Shown piece after piece: positions 22,115-31,508 of a stretch of 42,692 nt of DNA. The notes under the pieces were generated by a model. It was not told where the DNA came from. It ran no database searches and saw only the letters and a program-made list of their open reading frames with translations. Within the stretch, counting starts at the first letter, position 1. Every line of letters starts with the position of its first letter. The position numbers were made by a program, and so were the translations under genes. Origin of the DNA: Escherichia sp. MOD1-EC7003 (lineage in GTDB: Bacteria; Pseudomonadota; Gammaproteobacteria; Enterobacterales; Enterobacteriaceae). The stretch covers positions 1-42,692 of the forward strand of contig NZ_PTRE01000098.1 in NCBI RefSeq assembly GCF_002965065.1, written 5' to 3'.

Positions 22115-24094
22115 TCAGAAGCGATAATCCACTGCCATAAAGTAACGACGTCCGTCTTCGTTATAGCTGTAGTCATCACGGCTGAGATCCTTGTCGCCCA
22201 GGTTCAGCACGCCCGCACGCAGTTTGACGTCTTTGGTCACCTGCCAGGCCGCGCCGGTATTCCAGATAGTATAACCGCCCGGTGTTTTAGCCGTCGCACT
22301 GTCGGCGCGTTTCTGCCCGGTATAGTGACCAGAAACATAGAATGACCAGTCTTCCAGTGCCAGCGGTTTCCAGTCCAGCGTACCGTTAGCGGTATGGAAC
22401 GGCAGATCGGATAGCGGTTTGTTTTCGCCGTTACTGACATCACGACCATCGTTGTAGGTGTAATTGATCGACAGTTTCCATTCATCGTTGAACGGAATTT
22501 TCAGCTCGGTTTCCACACCCTGAATACGTGCTTTGTTAACGTTGTAGTAGCTGAATACCGGCACACCGTCCGCTGTAAAACCGACAAAATTTTGATAGCC
22601 CGGTGCCGCGTTGACGTCAGACGTACGGCTGATGCTGATACGATCTTTCACATCGTTACGGAAAACGGTAACGCTGGATTCAACCCCTTCCAGCCAACCT
22701 TCTTCACCCATGTAGTAAAGTCCCAGCTCCCAACTTTCGCTGGTTTCTGGTTTCAGATCCGGGCTACCCACAATCTTACATGCACCACGGCAGGAATTAC
22801 TCGTCCAGTCAGGACTAAGTTGCAACAGAGAAGGGGCTTTAAAAGCCGTTGCCCAGCCCCCTTTCAGCGTTACGGTGTCGGTGGCGTTATAAACCAGGTA
22901 AGCACGCGGACTCCAGTGCTCACCGTAGGTTTCGTGATCGTCCATACGCACGCCGGTCGTCAGCGCCAGCGGCTCGAAAATCCGCCATTCATCTTCCACA
23001 AATAGCGCGTACTGGCTGGCAGAGGTTTTGGAACTGGTGCCGCCGGTCAGGTTTACCGCATCGCTAAGTTTGTCGTGACGCCATTCACCGCCAAACGTGA
23101 GAAACTGATTAATCGCCGTCAGCGGCAGCGTGTATTTGCCGTCGACCGTATTGCTTTCGGAAGTAATCGGGCTACTGTTGCCAGGGTTTTTGTTCTCGAC
23201 TTTCTCACCGTAATATTTCAGTTCGCTGGTACCGTAATCCCAACGTCCATTATGGCTGACGGAGTAGTTCTGACGTTCCAGGCGGTTTTTGTCCAGCGAG
23301 TCGGAATCACGATCCTGACGATCAAAACCGTATCCGGCGGTAAAATCGTGATTTTGATTCGGTGTCCAGGCAAATTCGACATTGCCATCGCGGCTGGAGA
23401 ATCCTTCAATACGCGGCGTTTCTCCGGTATCGGTGGTGGTTGAGTTTTGCGGGTCATCCTTTTCACGTTTTGCCAGGCTGCCGTAGGCTTTCATTCCCAG
23501 CACACCGTCAATTAATGGTCCACTGGTAAAGAATTGACCGTTATAGGTATCACCACGATCGCGATGTTCCTGAATGGTGGTATCAACAGTAACAGTACCC
23601 GACCATTTCTGACCGATTTTTTTGGTGATGATATTCACTACACCGCCGAGCGCATCGGAACCGTACAGCGACGACATCGGGCCACGGACCACTTCAATAC
23701 GTTCGATGGAATCGACCGGGATCCAGTTCAGATCGAAGTCATTGTGGCGAAAGACGGCATTGCGGGAGTTAACGCGTTTACCATCGACAAGAATCAGGGT
23801 GTAGCTGCTGTCCAGGCCACGAATACTGACGCCCTTACGGTTATCCCCTTCGTTCGTCAGTTGTACGCCAGGCACTTCTTTGAGCACATCCTTTAGATTC
23901 TGTACTGGTTTTCGCTGCAAGTCTTCCTGGGTAATGACGCTGATACTGGCAGGTGCGTCTTTAAGGTTTTGTTCAACGGAAGATGCAGTGACAACCATCG
24001 TTTCGCCATCATCATCGACCGCTAACACAGGCCATGCACAAGAAATAGCGGACAAACACAGCCCGACCCGTACGAAAGGGTTCAACCTAAACAT
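22115..24094 (-). CDS. cirA: TonB-dependent catecholate siderophore receptor CirA (colicin I receptor)
   Basis: 659-residue outer-membrane receptor for catecholate iron complexes such as dihydroxybenzoylserine, also used by colicins Ia and Ib. A signal peptide of about 25 residues ends at VLA-VDDD. The TonB box (ETMVV) is at residues 31-35. The plug domain runs to about 150 (motifs [20 protein letters not shown] and [15 protein letters not shown]). The barrel ends in the assembly signal VDYRF. As I recall it, K-12 CirA is 663 residues; the difference lies in [15 protein letters not shown] (near 502-516), likely a surface loop or turn. A Fur box lies upstream. Confidence 0.97.
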   Translation of the reverse strand: MFRLNPFVRVGLCLSAISCAWPVLAVDDDGETMVVTASSVEQNLKDAPASISVITQEDLQRKPVQNLKDVLKEVPGVQLTNEGDNRKGVSIRGLDSSYTLILVDGKRVNSRNAVFRHNDFDLNWIPVDSIERIEVVRGPMSSLYGSDALGGVVNIITKKIGQKWSGTVTVDTTIQEHRDRGDTYNGQFFTSGPLIDGVLGMKAYGSLAKREKDDPQNSTTTDTGETPRIEGFSSRDGNVEFAWTPNQNHDFTAGYGFDRQDRDSDSLDKNRLERQNYSVSHNGRWDYGTSELKYYGEKVENKNPGNSSPITSESNTVDGKYTLPLTAINQFLTFGGEWRHDKLSDAVNLTGGTSSKTSASQYALFVEDEWRIFEPLALTTGVRMDDHETYGEHWSPRAYLVYNATDTVTLKGGWATAFKAPSLLQLSPDWTSNSCRGACKIVGSPDLKPETSESWELGLYYMGEEGWLEGVESSVTVFRNDVKDRISISRTSDVNAAPGYQNFVGFTADGVPVFSYYNVNKARIQGVETELKIPFNDEWKLSINYTYNDGRDVSNGENKPLSDLPFHTANGTLDWKPLALEDWSFYVSGHYTGQKRADSATAKTPGGYTIWNTGAAWQVTKDVKLRAGVLNLGDKDLSRDDYSYNEDGRRYFMAVDYRF

Positions 24095-24263
24095 TCCATA
24101 TCTCCATGAGGTAACTACGAAAATAAAATGGGTTATCGCTCACATCTTTTTCACGTCCCCTTGCGTACATCAGCATCGCGGTGGACTTATTTGTATGCAG
24201 GTGATCATCCCAGAAAGCCGGAACAGCCTCTGATTTGTCAGCCTTTTTTGATTGCGGCGTAAC

Positions 24264-24291
24264 GATAATGCAAACGATAACAATTATTAAT
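24264..24291 (-). promoter_or_regulatory. Fur-box region upstream of cirA
   Basis: gataatgcaaacgataac followed by aattattaat forms several overlapping GATAAT-like hexamers, the Fur-box pattern. It lies about 170 bp upstream of the cirA ATG on the minus strand, consistent with iron repression of cirA. I cannot place the exact promoter. Confidence 0.6.
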
Positions 24292-24340
24292 CCAAATGTT
24301 AAGGTTTATATCCGCATGATTTGTCACGGAAATGGAATTG

Positions 24341-24367
24341 AAAAAGCCCTCTCGGTTGAGAGGGCTT
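24341..24367 (-). terminator. Rho-independent terminator of lysP
   Basis: The 10-bp stem AAGCCCTCTC/GAGAGGGCTT with a GGTT loop is followed on the minus strand by UUUCAAUU. It lies 20 bp after the lysP stop. Confidence 0.85.
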
Positions 24368-24386
24368 AACAAGGAAGGGAGGAAAC

Positions 24387-25856
24387 TTATTTCTTATCGT
24401 TCTGCGGGAACTTCATTTCGCTGTAGCGTACGAAGTGAGTTCCTTTAATCAACTTGTATCCAAACCAGATAATCAGGAACAGCGGGATACCAATATACGT
24501 TGCCGCTACGCCGCCCCAGTCAATGGTGTCTTTCAGGAACGCTTCGTAGTTCTGGCCCAGGGTGATAATCAGACACAGAATGAATGCGAATATCGGTCCC
24601 AGCGGGAAGAAGCCTGAACGGTACGGCAGATCGTTAATGTCGTGTCCCTGCAATACGTAACCGCGACGGAAGCGATAGTGGCTAATCGCAATTCCCAGCC
24701 AGGCGATAAAACCTGTCATCCCGGAGGTATTCAGCAGCCACAGGTACACCGTCTGGTTGCCAAACATAGAGGTCAGGAAGCACAGACCGGCAATCACCGT
24801 CGTCGCATACAGCGCGTTACGCGGCACGCCACCACGCGACAGTTTAGCAAAAATGCGCGGCGCTTTACCGTCACACGCCAGGGTGTACAGCATACGAGTA
24901 GACGCATACATACCGGAGTTACCCGCTGACAGCACCGCCGTCAGAATAACGGCGTTCATCACCGCCGCCGCAGAAAGCAGACCCGCGTGCTGGAACACCA
25001 GAGTAAACGGACTGACGCTGATGTCTTTAACATCGTTACGCAGCAGGCTCGGATCGGTGTACGGGATAATCAGGCTGATAATCAGGATCGCGAACACATA
25101 GAAGAGCAGGATTCGCCAGAAGACCTGACGTACCGCGCGTGGAATGTTTTTCGCCGGATCTTCAGACTCGCCTGCTGCAATACCGATCAGCTCGGTTCCC
25201 TGGAAAGAGAAGCCGACAATCATTGCCACGCCGATCATCGCCGCAAAACCACCAGCAAACGGCGCTTCGCCGATTGTCCAGTTGCTCCAGCCCGCAGGCT
25301 GCGCGCCTTTGAAGATACCGATAATCATCAGCACGCCAACGATGATGAAGACAATAACCGTCGTGACTTTGATCAGTGAGAACCAGTATTCCGCTTCACC
25401 AAAGCCACGAACTGAGATGTAGTTCAGCAGGAAAATAACGCCGAGGAACAGCGCACTCCAGATCCAGCCCGGTGTATCCGGGAACCACCAGCTCATAACC
25501 AGCTGCGCAGCAACAAGGTCAACGGCGATAGTCACCGCCCAGTTGTACCAGTAGTTCCAGCCCAGCGCGAAGCCAAAGCCTTCTTCAACATAGTTCTGAC
25601 CATAAGTGGCAAACGAACCGGAAACCGGCATATATGCTGCCAGTTCACCGAGACTGGTCATCAGGAAGTAAACCATCAGGCCAATCAGCATATATGAGAG
25701 CAATGCCCCGCCCGGACCTGCCTGAGAAATCGTTGCGCCAGAGGCAACAAAAAGACCCGTACCGATGGAACCGCCAATGGCAATCATCGTCAGGTGACGC
25801 GCCTTTAATTCACGGCGTAAGCCCGGCGCTTCTGTAGTTTTAGTTTCGGAAACCAT
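24387..25856 (-). CDS. lysP: Lysine-specific permease LysP
   Basis: 489-residue amino-acid permease of the APC superfamily with 12 predicted membrane segments; imports L-lysine with protons and also inhibits the pH sensor CadC. Family signatures: RHLTMIAIGGSIGTGLFVASG (near 20-40), SLGELAAYMPVSGSF (near 68-82), and GFSFQGTELIGIAAGE (near 214-229). The N- and C-termini are cytoplasmic and charged. The 205-bp gap to yeiE holds its promoter, which I cannot place exactly. Confidence 0.97.
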   Translation of the reverse strand: MVSETKTTEAPGLRRELKARHLTMIAIGGSIGTGLFVASGATISQAGPGGALLSYMLIGLMVYFLMTSLGELAAYMPVSGSFATYGQNYVEEGFGFALGWNYWYNWAVTIAVDLVAAQLVMSWWFPDTPGWIWSALFLGVIFLLNYISVRGFGEAEYWFSLIKVTTVIVFIIVGVLMIIGIFKGAQPAGWSNWTIGEAPFAGGFAAMIGVAMIVGFSFQGTELIGIAAGESEDPAKNIPRAVRQVFWRILLFYVFAILIISLIIPYTDPSLLRNDVKDISVSPFTLVFQHAGLLSAAAVMNAVILTAVLSAGNSGMYASTRMLYTLACDGKAPRIFAKLSRGGVPRNALYATTVIAGLCFLTSMFGNQTVYLWLLNTSGMTGFIAWLGIAISHYRFRRGYVLQGHDINDLPYRSGFFPLGPIFAFILCLIITLGQNYEAFLKDTIDWGGVAATYIGIPLFLIIWFGYKLIKGTHFVRYSEMKFPQNDKK

Positions 25857-26061
25857 ACAAAAATGCTATCCATCTTAAAAATGAGGCGCGATTGTAGCAG
25901 ACGATTGGCAATCCTTCTGGCAGAAATATACGGTTATAAGACACCTTCATGATCGCCTCGGGATTATAAGTAAAGCAGCCAATCTTTTTTCTGGCGAATG
26001 CATACCGCGGTCGCTGCGTCACGAAACCAACACAGCACCAGCATGTTCTTGTACAGCGCGG

Positions 26062-26934
26062 TTACATAGCGGGATCGCAATAGTCCAGAAAGCGCCGTAG
26101 CGCGTTGGAAAGGTGTTTTTGCCGATGATGTATACACCACAGCGTACGTATCAGGCGCGGCAGAGGGACAGCAACTTCACTTAATGTGCCTGCCTGCAAT
26201 TGATCCTCAATGACCCGTCGCGACAGGCAGCTAATTCCCAACCCATGACGCACCGCATGTTTGATTGCCTCGGAGTTACCTAATTCCATCGCCATCTCAA
26301 ACTTCGGTAAATGCGACAGTAACAGATAATCGACAATCTCCCGCGTGCCGGAACCGCGTTCACGCAGGATCCACGGCGCAGCTGCCAGCTGTTCTAAGGT
26401 GACCGGACCACGAGCCAACGGCGAGGTCGGCGCGGCGAAAACCACCAGTTCGTCTTCCAGCCATGGTTCAGAAATGATTTCAGTGCTGTGGCACGGCCCT
26501 TCAATAAAGCCAATATCAACGCGGAAATCCAGCACCGCTTGCATCACGTCCTGGCTGTTCCCAACGCTCAGTTCAATCGGCAACTGCGGATAATCATGGC
26601 GATAACGGGCGATGACTGCAGGCAGGATGTAGTTACCGATGGTACTACTGGCATAAATACGAATCGCACCGTTGTCTTCGCGAAACAGTTGTTCGATTTC
26701 AACCGCCTGTTCAAGCAGTGCCAACGCGCGTGGATAGAGCAGCCGCCCGTGTTCATTAACAACCAGTCGTTTCCCCACGCGATCAAACAGCTGCACGCCA
26801 AGCTGCCCTTCCAGGTCGGTCAAGGCTGCGCTCACTGCTGATTGCGACAACGCCAGCATCACCGACGCCTGGGTGGTTGATCCACTTTTCAATACTTCTG
26901 CAAAAACTTCCAACTGCCGGAGGGTGATGTGCAT
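26062..26934 (-). CDS. yeiE: LysR-family transcriptional regulator YeiE
   Basis: 290-residue LysR regulator. An N-terminal winged helix-turn-helix ([23 protein letters not shown], split here only by length) sits near 20-42. A LysR substrate-binding domain covers about 90-285. It is divergent from yeiH, the usual LysR regulator/target layout. YeiE homologues have been linked to sulfite response and iron homeostasis. I recall the K-12 protein as 293 residues; here it ends in YCDPAM, so the last few residues may differ. Confidence 0.93.
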   Translation of the reverse strand: MHITLRQLEVFAEVLKSGSTTQASVMLALSQSAVSAALTDLEGQLGVQLFDRVGKRLVVNEHGRLLYPRALALLEQAVEIEQLFREDNGAIRIYASSTIGNYILPAVIARYRHDYPQLPIELSVGNSQDVMQAVLDFRVDIGFIEGPCHSTEIISEPWLEDELVVFAAPTSPLARGPVTLEQLAAAPWILRERGSGTREIVDYLLLSHLPKFEMAMELGNSEAIKHAVRHGLGISCLSRRVIEDQLQAGTLSEVAVPLPRLIRTLWCIHHRQKHLSNALRRFLDYCDPAM

Positions 26935-26959
26935 AGTCGCTTACCACTTATAAAGATTA

Positions 26960-26975
26960 ATTATAAATATATAAT
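26960..26975. promoter_or_regulatory. AT-rich palindrome between yeiE and yeiH
   Basis: ATTATA-AATA-TATAAT is a perfect interrupted palindrome in the 98-bp divergent yeiE/yeiH gap. LysR proteins usually bind such sites (T-N11-A type), so it is a candidate YeiE site. Confidence 0.4.
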
Positions 26976-27032
26976 CAATTTTATTTTTAAACCAGTTAGT
27001 CGTAACCTTATGCCCGGATAAAGGAGAGGGTT

Positions 27033-28082
27033 ATGACGAATATCACCTTACAGAAACAACATCATACACTGTGGCATTTTATTCCGGGGTTAGCCCTGAG
27101 TGCAGTTATCACCGGGGTCGCCCTGTGGGGTGGTTCCATTCCCGCGGTTGCGGGTGCCGGGTTTAGTGCCCTCACCCTCGCAATCTTGTTGGGGATGGTT
27201 TTAGGCAACACTATCTATCCGCACATCTGGAAAAGCTGTGACGGTGGCGTGCTGTTTGCCAAGCAATATTTATTACGTCTGGGTATCATTCTGTATGGCT
27301 TCCGTCTGACGTTCTCGCAAATTGCCGATGTTGGTATCAGTGGGATCATCATTGACGTGCTGACGCTGTCCAGTACCTTCCTGTTGGCCTGCTTCCTCGG
27401 GCAGAAAGTGTTTGGCCTGGATAAGCACACCAGTTGGTTGATCGGTGCCGGTAGTAGTATTTGTGGTGCCGCTGCGGTACTGGCAACTGAACCAGTAGTA
27501 AAAGCGGAAGCCAGTAAAGTGACCGTGGCTGTCGCAACCGTGGTGATTTTTGGGACCATCGCGATTTTCCTCTACCCGGCGATGTATCCGCTGATGGCCC
27601 ATTGGTTTAGCCCGGAAACGTTTGGTATTTATATTGGTTCCACCATGCACGAAGTGGCACAGGTTGTGGCGGCAGGTCATGCCATCAGCCCGGAAACTGA
27701 AAACGCGGCAGTTATCACCAAAATGCTGCGTGTGATGATGCTGGCGCCTTTCCTCATCCTGCTGGCGGCGCGTGTTAAACAGTTGTCTGGGGCGAATGGT
27801 GGCGAGAAAAGCAAAATCACCATTCCGTGGTTCGCAGTCCTGTTCATCGTAGTTGCCATCTTTAACTCGTTCCACCTGTTGCCGCAGAGCGTGGTGAACA
27901 TGCTGGTAACGCTGGATACCTTCCTGCTGGCAATGGCGATGGCGGCGCTGGGTCTGACCACTCACGTCAGCGCCCTGAAAAAAGCCGGAGCGAAACCGCT
28001 GCTGATGGCACTGGTACTGTTTGCCTGGCTGATTGTTGGTGGTGGTGTAATAAACTATGTGATTCAAAGCGTCATCGCATAA
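27033..28082 (+). CDS. yeiH: UPF0324 inner membrane protein YeiH
   Basis: 349-residue polytopic membrane protein (about ten segments) of UPF0324/Cons_hypoth698. Family motifs: [17 protein letters not shown] (near 49-65), [18 protein letters not shown] (near 76-93), [21 protein letters not shown] (near 139-159) and [14 protein letters not shown] (near 203-216). A strong Shine-Dalgarno (aaggagag) precedes it. Being divergent from yeiE suggests YeiE control; a sulfite-related export role has been proposed for the family but is not proven here. Confidence 0.94.
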   Translation: MTNITLQKQHHTLWHFIPGLALSAVITGVALWGGSIPAVAGAGFSALTLAILLGMVLGNTIYPHIWKSCDGGVLFAKQYLLRLGIILYGFRLTFSQIADVGISGIIIDVLTLSSTFLLACFLGQKVFGLDKHTSWLIGAGSSICGAAAVLATEPVVKAEASKVTVAVATVVIFGTIAIFLYPAMYPLMAHWFSPETFGIYIGSTMHEVAQVVAAGHAISPETENAAVITKMLRVMMLAPFLILLAARVKQLSGANGGEKSKITIPWFAVLFIVVAIFNSFHLLPQSVVNMLVTLDTFLLAMAMAALGLTTHVSALKKAGAKPLLMALVLFAWLIVGGGVINYVIQSVIA

Positions 28083-28098
28083 ACCACTACATCTTGCT

Positions 28099-28146
28099 CC
28101 TGTTAACCCGCTATCATTACCGTTTTCCTCCAGCGGGTTTAACAGG
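28099..28146 (+). promoter_or_regulatory. Long hairpin overlapping the nfo ribosome-binding site
   Basis: CCTGTTAACCCGCT (28099-28112) pairs with AGCGGGTTTAACAGG (28132-28146), with one bulged base and a 19-nt loop. The right arm includes the CAGG half of the nfo Shine-Dalgarno (caggag, 28143-28148). It may terminate yeiH, block nfo translation on read-through RNA, or both. Confidence 0.5.
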
Positions 28147-28155
28147 AGTCCACGC

Positions 28156-29013
28156 ATGAAATACATTGGAGCGCACGTTAGTGCTGCTGGCGGTCTGGCA
28201 AATGCCGCAATTCGCGCCGCCGAAATCGACGCAACCGCATTTGCCTTGTTCACCAAAAACCAACGTCAGTGGCGTGCTGCACCGCTCACGACGCAAACCA
28301 TCGATGAATTCAAAGCTGCCTGTGAAAAATATCACTACACATCGGCGCAAATTCTTCCCCACGACAGTTATCTGATTAACCTCGGACATCCGGTCGCTGA
28401 AGCTCTGGAAAAATCGCGCGATGCGTTTATAGATGAAATGCAGCGTTGCGAACAACTGGGGCTTTCTTTGCTCAACTTCCACCCTGGCAGCCATCTGATG
28501 CAGATTTCAGAAGAGGATTGCCTTGCGCGCATTGCGGAATCCATCAACATTGCACTGGATAAAACACAAGGTGTGACAGCGGTGATTGAAAATACCGCCG
28601 GCCAGGGCAGCAATTTAGGGTTTAAATTCGAACATCTCGCGGCGATTATCGACGACGTGGAAGATAAATCCCGCGTCGGCGTCTGCATTGATACCTGCCA
28701 TGCTTTCGCTGCCGGATATGATTTGCGTACCCCTGCCGAATGCGAAAAAACGTTCGCTGATTTTGCCCGTATTGTCGGCTTTAAGTATCTGCGCGGGATG
28801 CACCTCAACGATGCGAAAAGCACCTTTGGCAGCCGCGTTGACCGCCATCATAGCCTCGGTGAAGGCAATATCGGTCATGATGCGTTCCGCTGGATCATGC
28901 AGGACGACCGTTTCGACGGCATTCCGCTGATCCTCGAAACCATCAACCCGGACATCTGGGCAGAAGAGATCGCCTGGCTAAAAGCACAACAACCTGAAAA
29001 AGCGGTAGCCTGA
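28156..29013 (+). CDS. nfo: Endonuclease IV (Nfo)
   Basis: 285-residue metal-dependent AP endonuclease of base-excision repair; cuts 5' of abasic sites and removes 3'-blocking groups. It is a TIM barrel with three zinc ions. Family signatures: [10 protein letters not shown] (near 5-14), LLNFHPGSH (near 104-112), [13 protein letters not shown] (near 142-154), [15 protein letters not shown] (near 175-189) and [22 protein letters not shown] split across 216-237. A Shine-Dalgarno (caggag) lies in the hairpin described at 28099-28146. In E. coli it belongs to the SoxRS regulon; I could not place a SoxS box. yeiI follows by two bases. Confidence 0.98.
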   Translation: MKYIGAHVSAAGGLANAAIRAAEIDATAFALFTKNQRQWRAAPLTTQTIDEFKAACEKYHYTSAQILPHDSYLINLGHPVAEALEKSRDAFIDEMQRCEQLGLSLLNFHPGSHLMQISEEDCLARIAESINIALDKTQGVTAVIENTAGQGSNLGFKFEHLAAIIDDVEDKSRVGVCIDTCHAFAAGYDLRTPAECEKTFADFARIVGFKYLRGMHLNDAKSTFGSRVDRHHSLGEGNIGHDAFRWIMQDDRFDGIPLILETINPDIWAEEIAWLKAQQPEKAVA

Positions 29014-29015
29014 AG

Positions 29016-30104
29016 ATGAATAACCGGGAAAAGGAGATCCTTGCAATTTTACGGCGTAACCCGCTAATTCAGCAGAATGAAATTGCGGACATGCTGCAAA
29101 TCAGCCGTTCGCGCGTAGCGGCGCATATTATGGATCTAATGCGCAAAGGTCGGATTAAAGGCAAAGGTTACATTCTCACTGAGCAGGAATACTGCGTAGT
29201 GGTGGGGACAATCAATATGGATATTCGCGGGATGGCGGATATCCGTTACCCGCAAGCCGCTTCTCATCCCGGTACAATTCATTGCTCGGCGGGCGGCGTT
29301 GGACGCAATATCGCCCACAATCTGGCGCTGTTAGGCCGCGACGTCCATTTGCTTTCGGTGATTGGCGATGACTTTTATGGCGAAATGCTCCTGGAAGAAA
29401 CGCGCCGTGCCGGAGTGAATGTCTCCGGCTGCGTTCGTTTACATGGTCAAAGCACCTCGACGTATCTGGCAATTGCCAATCAAGACGATCAAACCGTATT
29501 GGCGATTAATGATACCCATCTTCTGGAACAGTTAACGCCGCAATTGTTGAACGGGTCGCGCGATTTACTGGGTCATGCGGGCGTGGTGCTGGCAGATTGC
29601 AACCTGACTACCGAGGCGCTGGAGTGGGTCTTTACCCTCGCTGATGAAATCCCGGTGTTTGTCGATACCGTTTCAGAATTCAAAGCGGGAAAAATCAAAC
29701 ACTGGCTGGCGCATATTCACACCCTGAAACCCACTTTATTGGAGCTGGAAATTTTATGGGGACAGGCGATCAGCAGCGATGCTGACCGTAATGCCGCTGT
29801 GAATGCGTTGCATCAGCAAGGTGTTCAGCATCTGTTTGTTTATTTGCCGGATGAGTCTGTTTATTGCAGTAAAAAGGATGGCGAACAATTTCTGCTGACC
29901 ACGCCAGCGCATACGACAGTAGACAGTTTTGGTGCTGACGATGGTTTTATGGCAGGCCTGGTGTATAGCTTTCTGGAAGGATACAGTTTCCGCGACAGCG
30001 CCCGTTTTGCGATGGCCTGCGCGGCAATTTCACGCGCCAGCGGCAGTTTAAACAACCCTACCCTGTCTGCCGATAACGCGCATTCCTTAATGCCGATAGT
30101 GTAA
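29016..30104 (+). CDS. yeiI: PfkB-family sugar/nucleoside kinase YeiI with N-terminal DNA-binding domain
   Basis: 362-residue protein. Residues 1-60 form a winged helix-turn-helix (NNREKEILAILRRNPLIQQN, then MLQISRSRVAAHI). Residues about 62-355 are a PfkB carbohydrate kinase (GTINMDIRG; CSAGGVGRNIAHNLALLGRD). The PfkB signature reads GADDG (306-310) instead of GAGDG; the catalytic Asp309 is kept. The kinase domain resembles pseudouridine kinase PsuK, so a nucleoside substrate is plausible, but neither substrate nor DNA target is known. It starts two bases after nfo. Confidence 0.93.
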   Translation: MNNREKEILAILRRNPLIQQNEIADMLQISRSRVAAHIMDLMRKGRIKGKGYILTEQEYCVVVGTINMDIRGMADIRYPQAASHPGTIHCSAGGVGRNIAHNLALLGRDVHLLSVIGDDFYGEMLLEETRRAGVNVSGCVRLHGQSTSTYLAIANQDDQTVLAINDTHLLEQLTPQLLNGSRDLLGHAGVVLADCNLTTEALEWVFTLADEIPVFVDTVSEFKAGKIKHWLAHIHTLKPTLLELEILWGQAISSDADRNAAVNALHQQGVQHLFVYLPDESVYCSKKDGEQFLLTTPAHTTVDSFGADDGFMAGLVYSFLEGYSFRDSARFAMACAAISRASGSLNNPTLSADNAHSLMPIV

Positions 30105-30110
30105 CAATGT

Positions 30111-30147
30111 TGCCGGATGCGATGCTTGACGCGTCTTATCCGGCTCA
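30111..30147. repeat. REP element between yeiI and nupX
   Basis: A single REP (gccggatgcgatgcttgacg ... cttatccggc) lies between convergent yeiI and nupX. A near-identical REP lies at the same position after the paralogous psuT remnant (33299-33337). Confidence 0.85.
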
Positions 30148-30158
30148 TAAATCGCACA

Positions 30159-31409
30159 CTACGCTAAGCCAATAAAGAACCCGGCAATGGTGGCACTCAT
30201 CAGGTTGGAAAGTGTCGCCGCGGCCAGCGCCCGTAAACCAAGCTGGGCGATTTCCGGTGCACGGTGTGGCGCTACCGCAGAAAACGCGCCAACCACCACC
30301 CCGATAGAACCGAAGTTAGCGAAGCCGCACAACGCGAAAGAAATAATCGCCACGGTTTTAGCATCCAGAGTGCCAGCCGTTTGCAGATAGGGCGAGAAAT
30401 TGAGGTAAGCGACAAATTCATTTATTGCCAGTTTCTGCCCAATCAAACTCCCGGCAAGATTCGCATCACTCCAGTCAACACCCATCACCCACGCCAGCGG
30501 GGCCAGCAGGTAACCTAAAATTGACTCCAGCGAGGCATGCTCAAAACCAAACCAGCCACCAACGCCGCCGATGATACCGTTAATTAACGCAATGATGGCG
30601 ACAAACGCCATCACCACTGTCGCCACACCTGCGGCGATTTTCAGCCCGGTCATTGCCCCTGTAGCAGCGGCTTCAATAATGCTTTTTGGCGGTGTTTCGG
30701 TGAAAGAGAGGTTATTAAAGGAAACCTGCGAAGATTCTGTAGCCGGGCTTAACAAGCGGGCAAATAAGATCCCGCCGGGGATCGCCATTAACGATGCCGC
30801 CAGAAGATATTCCACAGGCACGCCCAGTGCGGCGTAACCAATCATTGTCGATCCGGCAATTGAGGCCATCCCGCTACAAATCGCTGTAAATAATTCATTG
30901 CGATTCAGACGATCGATAAAGGGTTTCACGATCGCCGGAATTTCGTTTTGCCCGAGGAAAATGGTAGTGACCGCGACGAATGACTCGATCTTGCTGATAT
31001 TTAATGCTTTCTGGAATATACCGCCAAGTATGCGAATTAAGATCCCCATCACACCAATGTAATAGAGGATACTCACCAGTGCAGTGACAAAGATAATTGC
31101 CGGTAATACCCTGAAACCAAAGATAAATCCTGCACCATCAAACAGGGTATCCATTTTCGGTCCGACCAGAGAACCGAAGATAAATGCGCTACCCGCGTCG
31201 CTGTACGCCATCACTTTATGCACGCCAAACGCGACTTTTTCTGCGACCCAACGCCCTGGCGGCAACCAAAGCATTATGCCGCCAATCACGACCTGTAATA
31301 CCAACGCCGCACCGACAGTTCGCAGACTGATCTTCTTCTTGTTTACTGACAGCAAAAACGCAATTGCCAGCAGTACCACCATTCCCAGAACACTTCTCAT
31401 GACATCCAT
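30159..31409 (-). CDS. nupX: Nucleoside permease NupX (concentrative nucleoside transporter family)
   Basis: 416-residue CNT-family permease, proton-coupled. Motifs: GSAFIFGSLVGPKMD (near 72-86), FLGQNEIPAIVKPF (near 151-164), CSGMASIAGSTMIGYAALG (near 176-194), SLIGQKLAINEFVAYL (near 316-331) and the end FALCGFANFGSIGVVVG (near 354-370). It is downstream of rihB on the same strand (99-bp gap) and the two are probably an operon. Its last 67 codons are closely matched by the psuT remnant at 33348-33551. Confidence 0.96.
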   Translation of the reverse strand: MDVMRSVLGMVVLLAIAFLLSVNKKKISLRTVGAALVLQVVIGGIMLWLPPGRWVAEKVAFGVHKVMAYSDAGSAFIFGSLVGPKMDTLFDGAGFIFGFRVLPAIIFVTALVSILYYIGVMGILIRILGGIFQKALNISKIESFVAVTTIFLGQNEIPAIVKPFIDRLNRNELFTAICSGMASIAGSTMIGYAALGVPVEYLLAASLMAIPGGILFARLLSPATESSQVSFNNLSFTETPPKSIIEAAATGAMTGLKIAAGVATVVMAFVAIIALINGIIGGVGGWFGFEHASLESILGYLLAPLAWVMGVDWSDANLAGSLIGQKLAINEFVAYLNFSPYLQTAGTLDAKTVAIISFALCGFANFGSIGVVVGAFSAVAPHRAPEIAQLGLRALAAATLSNLMSATIAGFFIGLA

Positions 31410-31461
31410 AGTTATTATCTCTTCATGTCATTTTGGGCGACGGCTTTCTGCCCATCAGAAA

Positions 31462-31497
31462 TAGTCGGGCTTGCATCTTGCGATACTGGCCCGACTA
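31462..31497 (-). other. Hairpin between rihB and nupX
   Basis: TAGTCGGGC (31462-31470) pairs perfectly with GCCCGACTA (31489-31497) across an 18-nt loop. No U-tract follows on the minus strand, so it is more likely an mRNA-stability or processing element than a terminator. Confidence 0.55.
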
Positions 31498-31508
31498 GCT
31501 ATCAACAT

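Noticed and set aside
27273-28256. A 327-residue minus-strand ORF opposite yeiH and nfo
   Set aside because: It is rich in Gln, His, Arg and Thr in the manner of an antisense shadow of a membrane protein gene. yeiH and nfo are certain on the plus strand.
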